Made by a program: the position numbers and the translations under genes. DNA of 64,000 nucleotides from Streptomyces sp. V4I2 (lineage in GTDB: Bacteria > Actinomycetota > Actinomycetes > Streptomycetales > Streptomycetaceae), in contig NZ_JAUSZM010000003.1 in the NCBI RefSeq assembly GCF_030817655.1, forward strand, positions 8,184,001 to 8,248,000, in the 5' to 3' direction. Of the stretch, positions 15,835 through 23,541 are shown in pieces. Under the pieces are notes generated by a model. That model was given only the letters and a program-made list of their open reading frames with translations. It was not told the DNA's origin and ran no database searches. Numbering within the stretch: position 1 is the first letter of the stretch; the number at the start of each line of letters is the position of its first letter.

Positions 15835-16472
15835 CAGCAGCCCTTGCTGCTGAAGCCGAGCTTCAGGCCCGGCAGCTTGAACACTCCCGCCGTGGTGGCG
15901 TAGTTGGTTTGTCGCAGATTGGCGATGCGCACGGTGTCGGCCTGCTGGCTGAACACGCCGATCGGGCCCTTCACACCGGCCTTGGTGAGGGTGCTGGCGT
16001 CGTTGCCGATCTCGATGTTGTCGAAGGCGGCGTCGCCGGACAGCTCGGTCGAGTCGGTGGTCAGGTCGGTCGCCTCGACCTTGTCCTTCCCGCCGCCCGC
16101 GGTGAGCAGCAGGTTGGTGCCGCCCAGGTCGACGCTCTGGCACAGCTTGGTGAGTGTCGCGCTCTTGATCGCGGAGGTGATGACCAGCACCTGCCCGCCG
16201 GTGTCGCCCTCGTTGGGGCTGCCCGGCGCCATCTGGTCGAGGCCGCCGAACTGCTCGAAGCCGGTGCCGTTGAGCTCGGTGGCGGTGACGGTGAACGGCA
16301 TGCCGGAGATGGCGAACTGCACACCCAGCGCCCCCTCCGCCGTCAGGATGGCGAGCCCCGCGGCGACCAGGGTGGCCGGCACGGCCATGACGGCGGCGCG
16401 GCGAGCCCTCACCCGCCCGCGTCTGGCGGGGAGTTCGGAATCTTCGGGGACTGCTGGTGAGGACGAGGCCAT
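15834..16472 (-). CDS. DUF6230 exported/membrane-associated protein
   Basis: 212 residues: an Arg-rich N-terminus, one hydrophobic helix at about 27-46 (AVMAVPATLVAAGLAILTAEG), then a beta-rich extracytoplasmic domain that starts FAISGMPFTVTATEL, as in DUF6230 family members, and ends at a Cys (FSSKGC). Start ATG 16472 has GGGAG upstream. It is the first gene of a two-gene unit with DUF6114. Function is not established; homologues are associated with developmental or sterol-linked loci, which I recall rather than see. Confidence 0.88.
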   Translation of the reverse strand: MASSSPAVPEDSELPARRGRVRARRAAVMAVPATLVAAGLAILTAEGALGVQFAISGMPFTVTATELNGTGFEQFGGLDQMAPGSPNEGDTGGQVLVITSAIKSATLTKLCQSVDLGGTNLLLTAGGGKDKVEATDLTTDSTELSGDAAFDNIEIGNDASTLTKAGVKGPIGVFSQQADTVRIANLRQTNYATTAGVFKLPGLKLGFSSKGC

Positions 16473-16594
16473 GGTCTGCTCCCGTGGGCATAGTCAATGC
16501 GATGGGGGTTCAGTGGCACACGGTGTCCTGGCGCGGACAGCGGAACTGGGCGCACCGCTCCTCGCAACTCCCGGTGACTGCAAGGGCTTTCTCG

Positions 16595-16635
16595 GTTACG
16601 CGTCAGTAGCCGTCGAGGAAGTTACCGGCGGTTAC
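16595..16635. promoter_or_regulatory. GTTAC direct repeats upstream of the DUF6230 operon
   Basis: GTTAC occurs at 16595-16599, 16621-16625 and 16631-16635, the last two exactly one helical turn apart, about 125-165 bp upstream of the DUF6230 start on the minus strand. Such spacing suggests an activator or promoter element, but no known consensus is matched. Confidence 0.25.
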
Positions 16636-16716
16636 ATTCGGGGGTCAAGCGTGTTGCGGGAAAAGAGTGTTGATTGTGTGCCACCTGTGTCCGGCGGCAT
16701 CAACTCCCGTACAAAA

Positions 16717-16760
16717 CCTTGACGTTGACCTTGACGTTGACTGACCCGCAGGTCTAGAAC
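16717..16760 (+). promoter_or_regulatory. Tandem-repeat promoter candidate for secreted protein gene
   Basis: A 12-bp unit CCTTGACGTTGA is repeated exactly twice (16717-16728, 16729-16740). TTGACG at 16731-16736 is followed 18 bp later by TAGAAC (16755-16760), a plausible -35/-10 pair. The rest of 16473-16951 contains the leader hairpin and no gene. Confidence 0.4.
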
Positions 16761-16870
16761 TCTCCCTGGCTCTCCCAGATCCGTGGCGCCGGATCCAGCC
16801 GCTTCCCGGACGTTCCGTCCAGTACGGGCATGTCGTTGCCCGAGGGCGCCGAGCGCGCGCCCCCCAGAGC

Positions 16871-16907
16871 ACCGGCACGGCCCCCTTCCCCCTTGGGCCG
16901 TGCCGGT
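16871..16907 (+). terminator. Strong hairpin in the leader of the secreted-protein gene
   Basis: A perfect 13-bp inverted repeat (ACCGGCACGGCCC / GGGCCGTGCCGGT) with an 11-base loop sits between the promoter candidate and the ATG at 16952. It could attenuate transcription from upstream or stabilise the leader; there is no T-run, as is usual in high-GC terminators. Confidence 0.45.
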
Positions 16908-16951
16908 CGCGGAGAAATCCGCCCCCCACCCCCTCGGAAAGAGGCACCCGC

Positions 16952-17599
16952 ATGCGTACGCGATCCCTCCTCACCCTCACCGCCGCCGTCGCCGCCCTCA
17001 TCCTCCCCGCGGTCTCGCCCGCGTCGGCCGCCGACGGCACGGTCCTCACCACCGGCGGTCTCGGCGGCACCGCCGTCGCGGTCGGCGACGTCCTCACCGC
17101 GCCGCTGGCCACCGGCACCACCGCCACCCTCTACTCCAGCGCGACCGGCACCAGCGGCATCTCCTGCGCGTCCTCGCAGTTCACCGCCACCGTCACCGAC
17201 AACCCGGCCGCGCCCGGCGCCGCCACCGAGTCGCTCGACGCGCACACCTTCGGCGGCTGCACCGCCAACGTCGTCGGCGTGCTCGGCGTCACCAGCATCA
17301 CGGTCAACAACCTGCCGTACACCACGACCGTGACCTCCGACGGAACCGTCACGGTCACTCCGGCCAGTGGGTCCGTCATCCAGACCACGGTCGTGCTGCG
17401 CACCCTGCTGGGCAGCATCAACTGCGTCTACCAGGCACCCAGCCTGGTCGGCACGGCCGACAACGCCGACAACAGCATCAACTTCACCGGCCAGGAGTTC
17501 ACGAGGACGTCCGGCTCCTCGCTCTGCTTCGCCAACGGCTACTTCACCGCGAAGTACGCCCCGGTGACCGCCGGGGACGCCCCGGTATTCGTCAACTGA
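16952..17599 (+). CDS. Secreted protein of unknown function
   Basis: 215 residues with a Sec signal peptide (MRTRSLLTLTAAVAALILP...SPASA, cleavage near residue 27) and a beta-rich Thr/Val/Gly-rich mature domain. It contains four cysteines (in SCASS, GGCTA, INCVY and SLCFA contexts), suggesting two disulfides. No catalytic motif is recognised. Ribosome site AAAGAGG lies upstream of the ATG. Convergent with the LPMO gene, 29 bp apart. It resembles the small secreted 'Tat pathway signal sequence domain' proteins frequent in Streptomyces; no function assigned. Confidence 0.85.
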   Translation: MRTRSLLTLTAAVAALILPAVSPASAADGTVLTTGGLGGTAVAVGDVLTAPLATGTTATLYSSATGTSGISCASSQFTATVTDNPAAPGAATESLDAHTFGGCTANVVGVLGVTSITVNNLPYTTTVTSDGTVTVTPASGSVIQTTVVLRTLLGSINCVYQAPSLVGTADNADNSINFTGQEFTRTSGSSLCFANGYFTAKYAPVTAGDAPVFVN

Positions 17600-17628
17600 C
17601 CGATCCGGTAAAGGAGTTCAAGCGGCGT

Positions 17629-18585
17629 TCAGCGTCGACGCAGCCGCACCGCCACGGCGGCGCCCCCGGTGAGTACCAGCACCGCGGCGGCGCCGCCCGC
17701 CAGCATCGGCGCGGACGGGCCCGAGCCGGAGCCCCCGGTGGCGGCCACCGGTGTGCTGTCGGGGGCGGCGCCGGCCTTGGCGTCGGTGCCGGCCGGACTG
17801 CTCGCCGTGGCGGACGGACTGGCCTGCGCGGTGCTCTTCTTGACGGGAGCCGGGGAGGCCGAGGGACTCGCGCTCGTACGCGCCTGCTCGCCGTCCGCCG
17901 TGGCCGACGCGGATCCCGCCCCGGCCGGCTCCGCGCTCTTCGCCGCCGGGAAGACGACGTCCGAGCACGAGTAGTAGGTGTCCGGCGTGCTGCTGTTCTG
18001 CCACACCGTGTACAGCACCTGCCGTCCCGTCCGGTCGGCGGGCAGCTTCGCCCTGATCCGGTACGCGCCGTCCGTCAGCGCCGGGTCCGTCACCTCCGCG
18101 AACGGCCGCTCCGGCAGGTCGTCCCAGGCCAACGGCTTCGTCGGGTCGTAGCCCGGCTTCGTCAGATAGAGCCGGAACGTGCCGGTGTGCGGGATCGTCG
18201 AGACGTACCGCATGGTCAGCGTCCCGCCCGGGGTCAGCCGGGTCGACGGCCAGTCGGAGCGGGCGAGGTCGAGTCCCCGGTAGGCGGGCAGGCCGCCGCT
18301 GCACAGTTCCCCGTCGGGGATCGTCTGCCGGTCCCGGCCGTTCACGTTCGCGACACGCAGGTTGTCCCATGCCGTGAAGGGCGCCCCGTTGGCGGCGATG
18401 GCCGCCCGGCAGGCCGCCGACCCGGACGGGCTGCCGCCGTCGGGGGAGCAGGCGAAGACCCGGCTGACCGGATCCGTCGGCGCGCCGTGCGCCTGTGCGG
18501 GCGCCGCCGCCCACATGCCCAGCAGTAGGGAGCTCGTGACGGAGGCCGCCAGGGCGGCGGTGCGGTGTGCGGTGGTCCGGGGCAT
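17629..18585 (-). CDS. AA10 lytic polysaccharide monooxygenase with C-terminal membrane anchor
   Basis: 318 residues. The signal peptide ends AAAPAQA, exposing His33 as the mature N-terminus; with His133 in the STIPHTGTF segment it would form the copper histidine brace. The AA10 (chitin-binding) domain spans about 33-215, followed by a Ser/Ala/Pro-rich linker of about 70 residues and a terminal helix (LAGGAAAVLVLTGGAAVAVRLRRR-like), so the enzyme is probably tethered to the membrane rather than released. Start ATG 18585 has GAGGAGA upstream. AA10 enzymes oxidise chitin or cellulose; in Streptomyces some act on the cell-surface glycan during development. Regioselectivity cannot be told from sequence. 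Confidence 0.92.
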   Translation of the reverse strand: MPRTTAHRTAALAASVTSSLLLGMWAAAPAQAHGAPTDPVSRVFACSPDGGSPSGSAACRAAIAANGAPFTAWDNLRVANVNGRDRQTIPDGELCSGGLPAYRGLDLARSDWPSTRLTPGGTLTMRYVSTIPHTGTFRLYLTKPGYDPTKPLAWDDLPERPFAEVTDPALTDGAYRIRAKLPADRTGRQVLYTVWQNSSTPDTYYSCSDVVFPAAKSAEPAGAGSASATADGEQARTSASPSASPAPVKKSTAQASPSATASSPAGTDAKAGAAPDSTPVAATGGSGSGPSAPMLAGGAAAVLVLTGGAAVAVRLRRR

Positions 18586-18643
18586 CCGGAACGTCTCCTC
18601 GGGCGGACGGGAACGACCTGCGCGCGTGCGGTGAACGGTGTGC

Positions 18644-18718
18644 TCCCGTCTATTACGGGAAAGCGGCCCGGCGCGTTCACGGCGTCGCCAACCTGCGCAA
18701 AACAGACCGTTCCCGGTC
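18644..18718. promoter_or_regulatory. Inverted repeats in the LPMO/subtilase divergent region
   Basis: TCCCGTctattACGGGA (18644-18660) and GACCGttccCGGTC (18705-18718) are two perfect short palindromes 60-135 bp upstream of the LPMO start, in the 403-bp region between the LPMO and subtilase genes. Neither matches the DasR consensus. I see no gene in this region. Confidence 0.35.
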
Positions 18719-18988
18719 AACCGTCCGGTGCCGAGGGTGGGATCTCGGCCGGATCAAGGGTTTCCCCTGTATCCCGATGACCGTCCCTTTGCCTATCGTT
18801 CGACCACTGCCGACCCACAGGTAACCCCGGACGGGCCGGCCCCCGCGCCAGGCCGGCCCCTGCGCGCCTCCCTTCGCATCCCCCCACCCGGCTTCATCCC
18901 GCCCGGCTTCACCCCCCGCCGCTTCATCGCCGAAGCGATTCGACCGCCGCTCCGCGCTGCCCGGAGCACGGCCACGAAAGGCAAGCCC

Positions 18989-20788
18989 TTGCGAACCTCC
19001 CTCTCCTCCAGACGGAAGCTGATATCCGCCGCCGCGGTCTCCGCCGCCCTGCTGACGGCCGCCACCACCACGGTCGCCGTGGCCCAGGAGCCCGCCTCCC
19101 AGGTGCCCGCCGTCCCGGCCGCGCTGACCGAGGCCGCCCCCGGCACCCCGGCCGAGCGCCTCATCGTCGGCTACAAGTCCGGCGCCGCGGAGGCCAAGTC
19201 GAACCCGGCCGCCGAGGCGGACGCCGTGGCCAAGGGCAAGGAGGCCGGCGAGGACCTGGACTTCCAGCGCCGCCTCGGCACCGGTGCCGCCCTGGTCGAC
19301 CTGGGCGCCGACCTCTCCGGGGCCGATGTCGCCGACGTCGTCGCCGAGTTCAAGGCCGACCCGCAGGTCGCCTACGTCGTACCGGACCGCCTGAACACCG
19401 CGAAGGCCGACCCGAACGACACCGAGTACGCCAAGCAGTGGGACCTGTTCGAGTCCACGGCCGGCATGAACGTGCCGGGCGCCTGGACGACCTCGACCGG
19501 CACCGGCGTCACCGTCGCCGTCATCGACACCGGCTACGTCGCCCACACCGACCTCGCCGCGAACATCGTCGCCGGCTACGACTTCATCGCCGACACCGCC
19601 GTCTCGGTGGACGGCAACGGCCGCGACAGCAACCCGGCCGACCCGGGCGACTACTACGCGGCCAACGAGTGCGGTTCCGGCATCCCGGCCAGCAGCTCCT
19701 CCTGGCACGGCACGCATGTCGCCGGCACCATCGCCGCCGTCACGAACAACAGCAAGGGCGTCGCGGGCATCGCGTACGGCGCGAAGATCTCCCCGGTGCG
19801 CGTGCTCGGCAAGTGCGGCGGCTACGACTCCGACATCATCGACGCCATCACCTGGGCGTCCGGCGGAACCGTCTCCGGCGTGCCCGCCAACACCAACGTC
19901 GCCAAGGTCATCAACATGAGCCTGGGCGGCGACGGGGCGTGCACCTCCGCGACCCAGAGCGCCATCAACGCCGCCGTGAACCGCGGTACGACCATCGCCG
20001 TCGCCGCGGGCAACGACAACGAGAACGTGTCGAGCCACTCGCCCGGCAACTGCGCCAACATCATCTCGGTCGCCGCGACCAACCGCACCGGAGCCAAGGC
20101 CTCCTACTCCAACTACGGCTCCCTCGTGGACATCTCCGCGCCCGGCGGCCAGACCAGCACCGGCACCGCCAACGGCATCCTGTCCACCCTCAACTCGGGT
20201 GCGAGCACGCCGTCCACGGAGTCGTACGCCTACTACCAGGGCACCAGCATGGCCACCCCGCACATCGCGGGCCTGGTCGCGCTGCTGAAGTCGGCGAACT
20301 CCTCGCTGACCCCGGCACAGATCGAGACGGCCATCAAGAACAACGCCCGTGCCCTGCCGGGCGCCTGCTCGGGCGGCTGCGGCGCGGGTCTCGCGGACGC
20401 GGCCAAGACCGTGGCTGCCGTCAGCGGCGGTACGAGCACGGGGACGACCTTCTCCAGCACCACCGCCGTCTCCATCCCGGACAACGGCTCGGCGGTCGAG
20501 TCCTCCATCGCGGTCAGCGGCCGCACCGGCAGCGCGCCCTCGGCCCTCCCGGTCGCTGTCGACATCACCCACACCTACCGCGGTGACCTGGTCCTCGACC
20601 TGATCGCCCCGGACGGTACGGCCTACCGCCTGAAGGCCGCGAGCTCCTCGGACTCCGCGGACAACGTCAACACCACCTACACGGTGAACGCGTCCTCCGA
20701 GACGGCCAACGGCACCTGGAAGCTGCGCGTCCAGGACACGGCCGCGCAGGACACGGGCACCATCAACGGCTGGAAGCTCACCTTCTGA
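18989..20788 (+). CDS. Secreted S8 subtilisin-like protease with C-terminal P-domain
   Basis: 599 residues: signal peptide (about 1-32, ending VAVAQ), inhibitor I9-type propeptide (about 55-138), and an S8 domain with catalytic Asp180 (VAVIDTGY), His240 (SSWHGTHVAG) and Ser420 (YYQGTSMATPHIAG). A proprotein-convertase P-domain fills about 485-599 (VDITHTYRGDLVLDLIAPDG to the end). The start is TTG 18989, with GAAAGG 7 bp upstream; the frame stays open 117 codons further but without signal-like sequence. Family members are broad extracellular endoproteases, a class often inhibited by SSI-type proteins such as the one encoded at 47811-48230. Confidence 0.94.
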   Translation: MRTSLSSRRKLISAAAVSAALLTAATTTVAVAQEPASQVPAVPAALTEAAPGTPAERLIVGYKSGAAEAKSNPAAEADAVAKGKEAGEDLDFQRRLGTGAALVDLGADLSGADVADVVAEFKADPQVAYVVPDRLNTAKADPNDTEYAKQWDLFESTAGMNVPGAWTTSTGTGVTVAVIDTGYVAHTDLAANIVAGYDFIADTAVSVDGNGRDSNPADPGDYYAANECGSGIPASSSSWHGTHVAGTIAAVTNNSKGVAGIAYGAKISPVRVLGKCGGYDSDIIDAITWASGGTVSGVPANTNVAKVINMSLGGDGACTSATQSAINAAVNRGTTIAVAAGNDNENVSSHSPGNCANIISVAATNRTGAKASYSNYGSLVDISAPGGQTSTGTANGILSTLNSGASTPSTESYAYYQGTSMATPHIAGLVALLKSANSSLTPAQIETAIKNNARALPGACSGGCGAGLADAAKTVAAVSGGTSTGTTFSSTTAVSIPDNGSAVESSIAVSGRTGSAPSALPVAVDITHTYRGDLVLDLIAPDGTAYRLKAASSSDSADNVNTTYTVNASSETANGTWKLRVQDTAAQDTGTINGWKLTF

Positions 20789-20808
20789 GCAGTCGGGTGT
20801 GACAGGCG

Positions 20809-20849
20809 GGCGGGCCGGCCGGTGCGGATGGTGCACCGGCCGGCCCGCC
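20809..20849. terminator. Strong bidirectional terminator hairpin
   Basis: A perfect 17-bp stem (20809-20825 with 20833-20849) with a 7-base loop lies between the convergent subtilase and NmrA-like genes. It is the strongest hairpin I found in the window. Confidence 0.8.
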
Positions 20850-20874
20850 GTCCGTCGTCCGTCGTATACACCGT

Positions 20875-20896
20875 GCGCATGATGCGCATCATGCGC
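20875..20896. repeat. 22-bp perfect palindrome spanning a stop codon
   Basis: GCGCATGATGC followed by its exact reverse complement, 20875-20896. The TGA of the NmrA-like gene (20889-20891 on the minus strand) lies inside it. It might be a protein site or part of the termination region. Confidence 0.7.
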
Positions 20897-21743
20897 GGAA
20901 CGCGGTCAGGTGGTCGGCCGCCCAGTCCCGGTAGGCGCGGGCCGGCCGGCCGAGCACCTCGGCGACCGTCGGTTCCACCTGCGCCTTCGTCCCCTCCCGC
21001 CCGCGCGCGGAACTCTCCACCAGCGCATGGGCCACCTCGGCGGAGTAGCGCTCCAGCAACCGCCCGCGTGCCTGATTCACCGTCAGTTCGGCGAACACCA
21101 GGGGCCGTTCGAGCAGCTCCGCGAGGATCTCCGTCTGCCGTACGGGACTCACGGCCTCGGGTCCGGTGAGCGGGTACGTCCGGCCCGCGTGTCCCTCGGT
21201 GTCCGTCAGTGCCCGCGCCGCCACGTCCGCGATGTCCCGCGGATCCACCGCCGCGACTTCCGTGTCGCCGTGCAGGGCACGCACCACGCCCGCCTCCCGC
21301 ACCGAGCGGGCCCAGCCGAGGGTGTTGGACATGAAGGCCCGGGGCCGCAGCAGCGTCCACGCGAGGCCCGAGGCACAGAGCAGCCGCTCGTTCTCCCGCT
21401 GCCACTCGGTGACCAGATCGGTGGCGTCGGGCTCGGTCACCGACAGGGTCGTCAGCTTCACCACATGACGGACTCCCGCGGTGCGGGCGGCCGTCAGGAA
21501 GTTCTCGTCGTGGGCGTGCGTCAGCGGGTCCGCGGTGACGAGCAGGGCGGACCGTACGCCGGTCACGGCCCGCAGCAGGCTGCCGGGATCCTCGAAGTCA
21601 CCGCCCACGACCTCGGTGTGCGGGCCCGCGAGGCCGGCGGCGCGCCGCGGGTCGCGGGTCAGCAGCCGCACCGGCTCGGTGCCGGACAGCCGCCGGGCCA
21701 CGTGTGGGCCGACCGTGCCGGTCGCCCCGGTCAGCAGGATCAC
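20889..21743 (-). CDS. NmrA-like NAD(P)H-binding reductase, butyrolactone-locus associated
   Basis: 284-residue atypical short-chain reductase of the NmrA/NAD(P)-binding type. Nucleotide motif ILLTGATGTVGPHVARRL is at the N-terminus; no classical YxxxK pair is evident. The GTG start overlaps the stop of the butyrolactone-receptor gene (GTGA), so the two are co-translated. In characterised gamma-butyrolactone pathways a reductase completes the ring-bearing signal after the AfsA-type condensation; this gene is a candidate for that step by position, but NmrA-like proteins have many roles. Confidence 0.87.
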   Translation of the reverse strand: MILLTGATGTVGPHVARRLSGTEPVRLLTRDPRRAAGLAGPHTEVVGGDFEDPGSLLRAVTGVRSALLVTADPLTHAHDENFLTAARTAGVRHVVKLTTLSVTEPDATDLVTEWQRENERLLCASGLAWTLLRPRAFMSNTLGWARSVREAGVVRALHGDTEVAAVDPRDIADVAARALTDTEGHAGRTYPLTGPEAVSPVRQTEILAELLERPLVFAELTVNQARGRLLERYSAEVAHALVESSARGREGTKAQVEPTVAEVLGRPARAYRDWAADHLTAFRA

Positions 21744-22387
21744 GAAGCCGCAACCTCCAGCGATTCCAGGACCCGGGCGCCGCGGTCGGCCCTGCTGTCG
21801 AGGGCGATCAGCAGTCCCGGCACCGCGATGCTGGGCAGGATGTGCGCCCACAGCACGGACAGCCGGTGGCCGAGATCGGCCCGGTTGGTCAGCGCCCGTG
21901 ACATCAGCTGGATGCCGGTGAACGAGCCGACCAGCAGGTCCACCGTCTCCCGCGGGTTCGCCGTCGGCAGCAACTCGCCCTGTACACGCGCCTGTTCCAG
22001 GAGGGCCGTCAGCCGGTGCGCCCACTGCCGGAACGGCTCGCCGTGATCCACCCCGGAGGGCGTCTCCTGGTCCACCGCCAGTCGTACGCTGCCCCGCAGC
22101 AGGGAGTTGCTCAGCAGCCGCTGCCCCACCACGAACGTCATGTCGATGATCTCCTGCACCTTGCAGGGCTGCGGCGGCACGGCCCCGAACGGCACCTGCT
22201 CGTTCAGCACCGCCTGGGCGAGGGACTCCTTGGAAGGGAAATGAAAATACAGGGCGCCCTTGGTGACGTCGGCCCGCTCCAGGACCATGGAAATGGTCGT
22301 GGACGTGTAGCCGTGCTCGTCGAAGACCGCGCCCGCCGCTTCCAGGATCGCTCTGCGCGTCCTGATGGCGCGCTCCTGTTGTGCCAT
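21740..22387 (-). CDS. Gamma-butyrolactone receptor, TetR family (ScbR/ArpA-like)
   Basis: 215 residues, closely resembling ScbR/ArpA over the whole length. The N-terminal HTH begins RAIRTRRAILEAAGAVFDEH and contains DVTKGALYFHFPSKE, diagnostic for this subfamily; the ligand domain ends with a HILPSIAVPGLLIALD segment as in ScbR. The ATG has GGAGGGG 6 bp upstream. Divergent from the afsA-type gene across a 180-bp region with an ARE-like element, the arrangement of scbR/scbA. Expected to repress its own operon and the synthase until the butyrolactone binds. No TTA codon in this gene. Confidence 0.93.
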   Translation of the reverse strand: MAQQERAIRTRRAILEAAGAVFDEHGYTSTTISMVLERADVTKGALYFHFPSKESLAQAVLNEQVPFGAVPPQPCKVQEIIDMTFVVGQRLLSNSLLRGSVRLAVDQETPSGVDHGEPFRQWAHRLTALLEQARVQGELLPTANPRETVDLLVGSFTGIQLMSRALTNRADLGHRLSVLWAHILPSIAVPGLLIALDSRADRGARVLESLEVAAS

Positions 22388-22476
22388 AAGAGCCCCTCCA
22401 CTGCGCCGAGTTGAACAAGTCGGCGACCGTGTGCCGCAGTGACCCCGATCATAGGATGCCGCGGACTGATCTCATT

Positions 22477-22498
22477 GAAAACAAACCGGTCGGCTCGT
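22477..22498. promoter_or_regulatory. ARE-like element between receptor and AfsA-type synthase
   Basis: ACAAACCGG with a looser opposite half CGGCTCGT (22481-22498) lies in the divergent intergenic region. The left half fits the A-rich/ACCGG half-site of known autoregulatory elements; the right half is degenerate. Confidence 0.4.
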
Positions 22499-22567
22499 AC
22501 TCTAACGCTCACCGGAGTGGACATCTCACTGTCCGCCATGGCCTTCGGGGGATCCGTAGGGAGAGAC

Positions 22568-23470
22568 ATGCCTCAGCCTCGGCACCTTGCCGAAACTCCG
22601 TCCATGACGGCGACCGTTCCCTGTCAACTCGTACACCGTGCGGCGGTGGCGGAGACGTTCCTCACCGGCTGGAGCCGGACCGCGGCCGACCGATTCTCCG
22701 TGTCGGCGCAGTGGCCGCGCACCCACGGATTACACGTGTCGGCGGACCGGTCCGCGTACGAACCGCTGCTCGTCGTGGAGACCGTGCGGCAGAGCGGAAC
22801 ACTGATAGCGCACACCGAGTACGAGGTGCCGATGGGCCACCACTTCGTGCTCCAGGAGTTCGAAGTCGACACCTTTCCCCAGCACTTGGCGGTGGGCGCG
22901 GTGCCGGCCGAACCGCTCGTCGAGGTCGCCTTCACCGAGGTCCAGTACCGGGGCCGCCGCCCGGTGGCCGCCCGCTACACGGCGGACGTCCTGCGCGGCG
23001 GCGACCGCGTCGCGACCGCGCGCGTGGCGTTCTCCTGCACCGGCGACTCCGTCTACCGGCGGCTGCGCGGCGGCCGTACACCCGCCACCGTGTCGCCTGT
23101 GCCGGTCCCGTCCCCGCTGCCGCCCGCCGCTGTCGGCCGTGCGCTGCCCGAGGACGTCGTCCTCGCCCCGGCCGACCGGCCGGACCGCTGGCAGCTGCGA
23201 GTAGATACCGCCCATCCCGTTTTCTTCGACCATCCGCTGGATCATGTGCCCGGCATGCTGCTCCTCGAGGCCGCCCGCCAGGCGGTATGGGCCCGAAGTC
23301 CCGGCGCCGGGCTGCCCGTTTCGTTCCGCATCGCCTTCCACCGGTACGCCGAACTGGACGAACCCACCTGGATAGAGGTTTCGGAAGAAAGCGACGGCAC
23401 CGTACAAGTGCTGGGCAGACAGGGGGGATCGGCGGTCTTCGCATGCGCCGTCGGCACCGCCGCGTGGTGA
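22568..23470 (+). CDS. AfsA/ScbA-type gamma-butyrolactone synthase
   Basis: 300 residues with two AfsA (hotdog) repeats: the first centred on HVSADRSAYEPLLVVETVRQ and VPMGHHFVLQEFEV, the second on VFFDHPLDHVPGMLLLEAARQA. AfsA enzymes condense a beta-ketoacyl thioester with dihydroxyacetone phosphate to begin butyrolactone signal synthesis in the cytoplasm. Start ATG 22568 is preceded by GGGAGA; the frame is open further upstream but crosses the operator region. Codon 55 is TTA (22730-22732, frame checked), which would make synthesis of the signal depend on bldA tRNA. ScbA is about 314 residues, so this protein is full length. Confidence 0.94.
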   Translation: MPQPRHLAETPSMTATVPCQLVHRAAVAETFLTGWSRTAADRFSVSAQWPRTHGLHVSADRSAYEPLLVVETVRQSGTLIAHTEYEVPMGHHFVLQEFEVDTFPQHLAVGAVPAEPLVEVAFTEVQYRGRRPVAARYTADVLRGGDRVATARVAFSCTGDSVYRRLRGGRTPATVSPVPVPSPLPPAAVGRALPEDVVLAPADRPDRWQLRVDTAHPVFFDHPLDHVPGMLLLEAARQAVWARSPGAGLPVSFRIAFHRYAELDEPTWIEVSEESDGTVQVLGRQGGSAVFACAVGTAAW

Positions 23471-23493
23471 GCTATCGTGGGGGAGAGCAAGAA

Positions 23494-23516
23494 ACACAAA
23501 CGGCGTGACCCGTTCT
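23494..23516. promoter_or_regulatory. ARE-like operator upstream of second receptor gene
   Basis: ACAAACGGCGTGACCCGTTC (23496-23515) has inverted halves AACGG/CCGTT with A- and T-rich flanks. It closely resembles the reported CprB/ARE-type consensus in layout. It lies 27-48 bp before the start of the TetR gene at 23542, a position suited to autoregulation. Confidence 0.5.
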
Positions 23517-23541
23517 TTCCCGCACCAGGAGTGTCCCGTCG

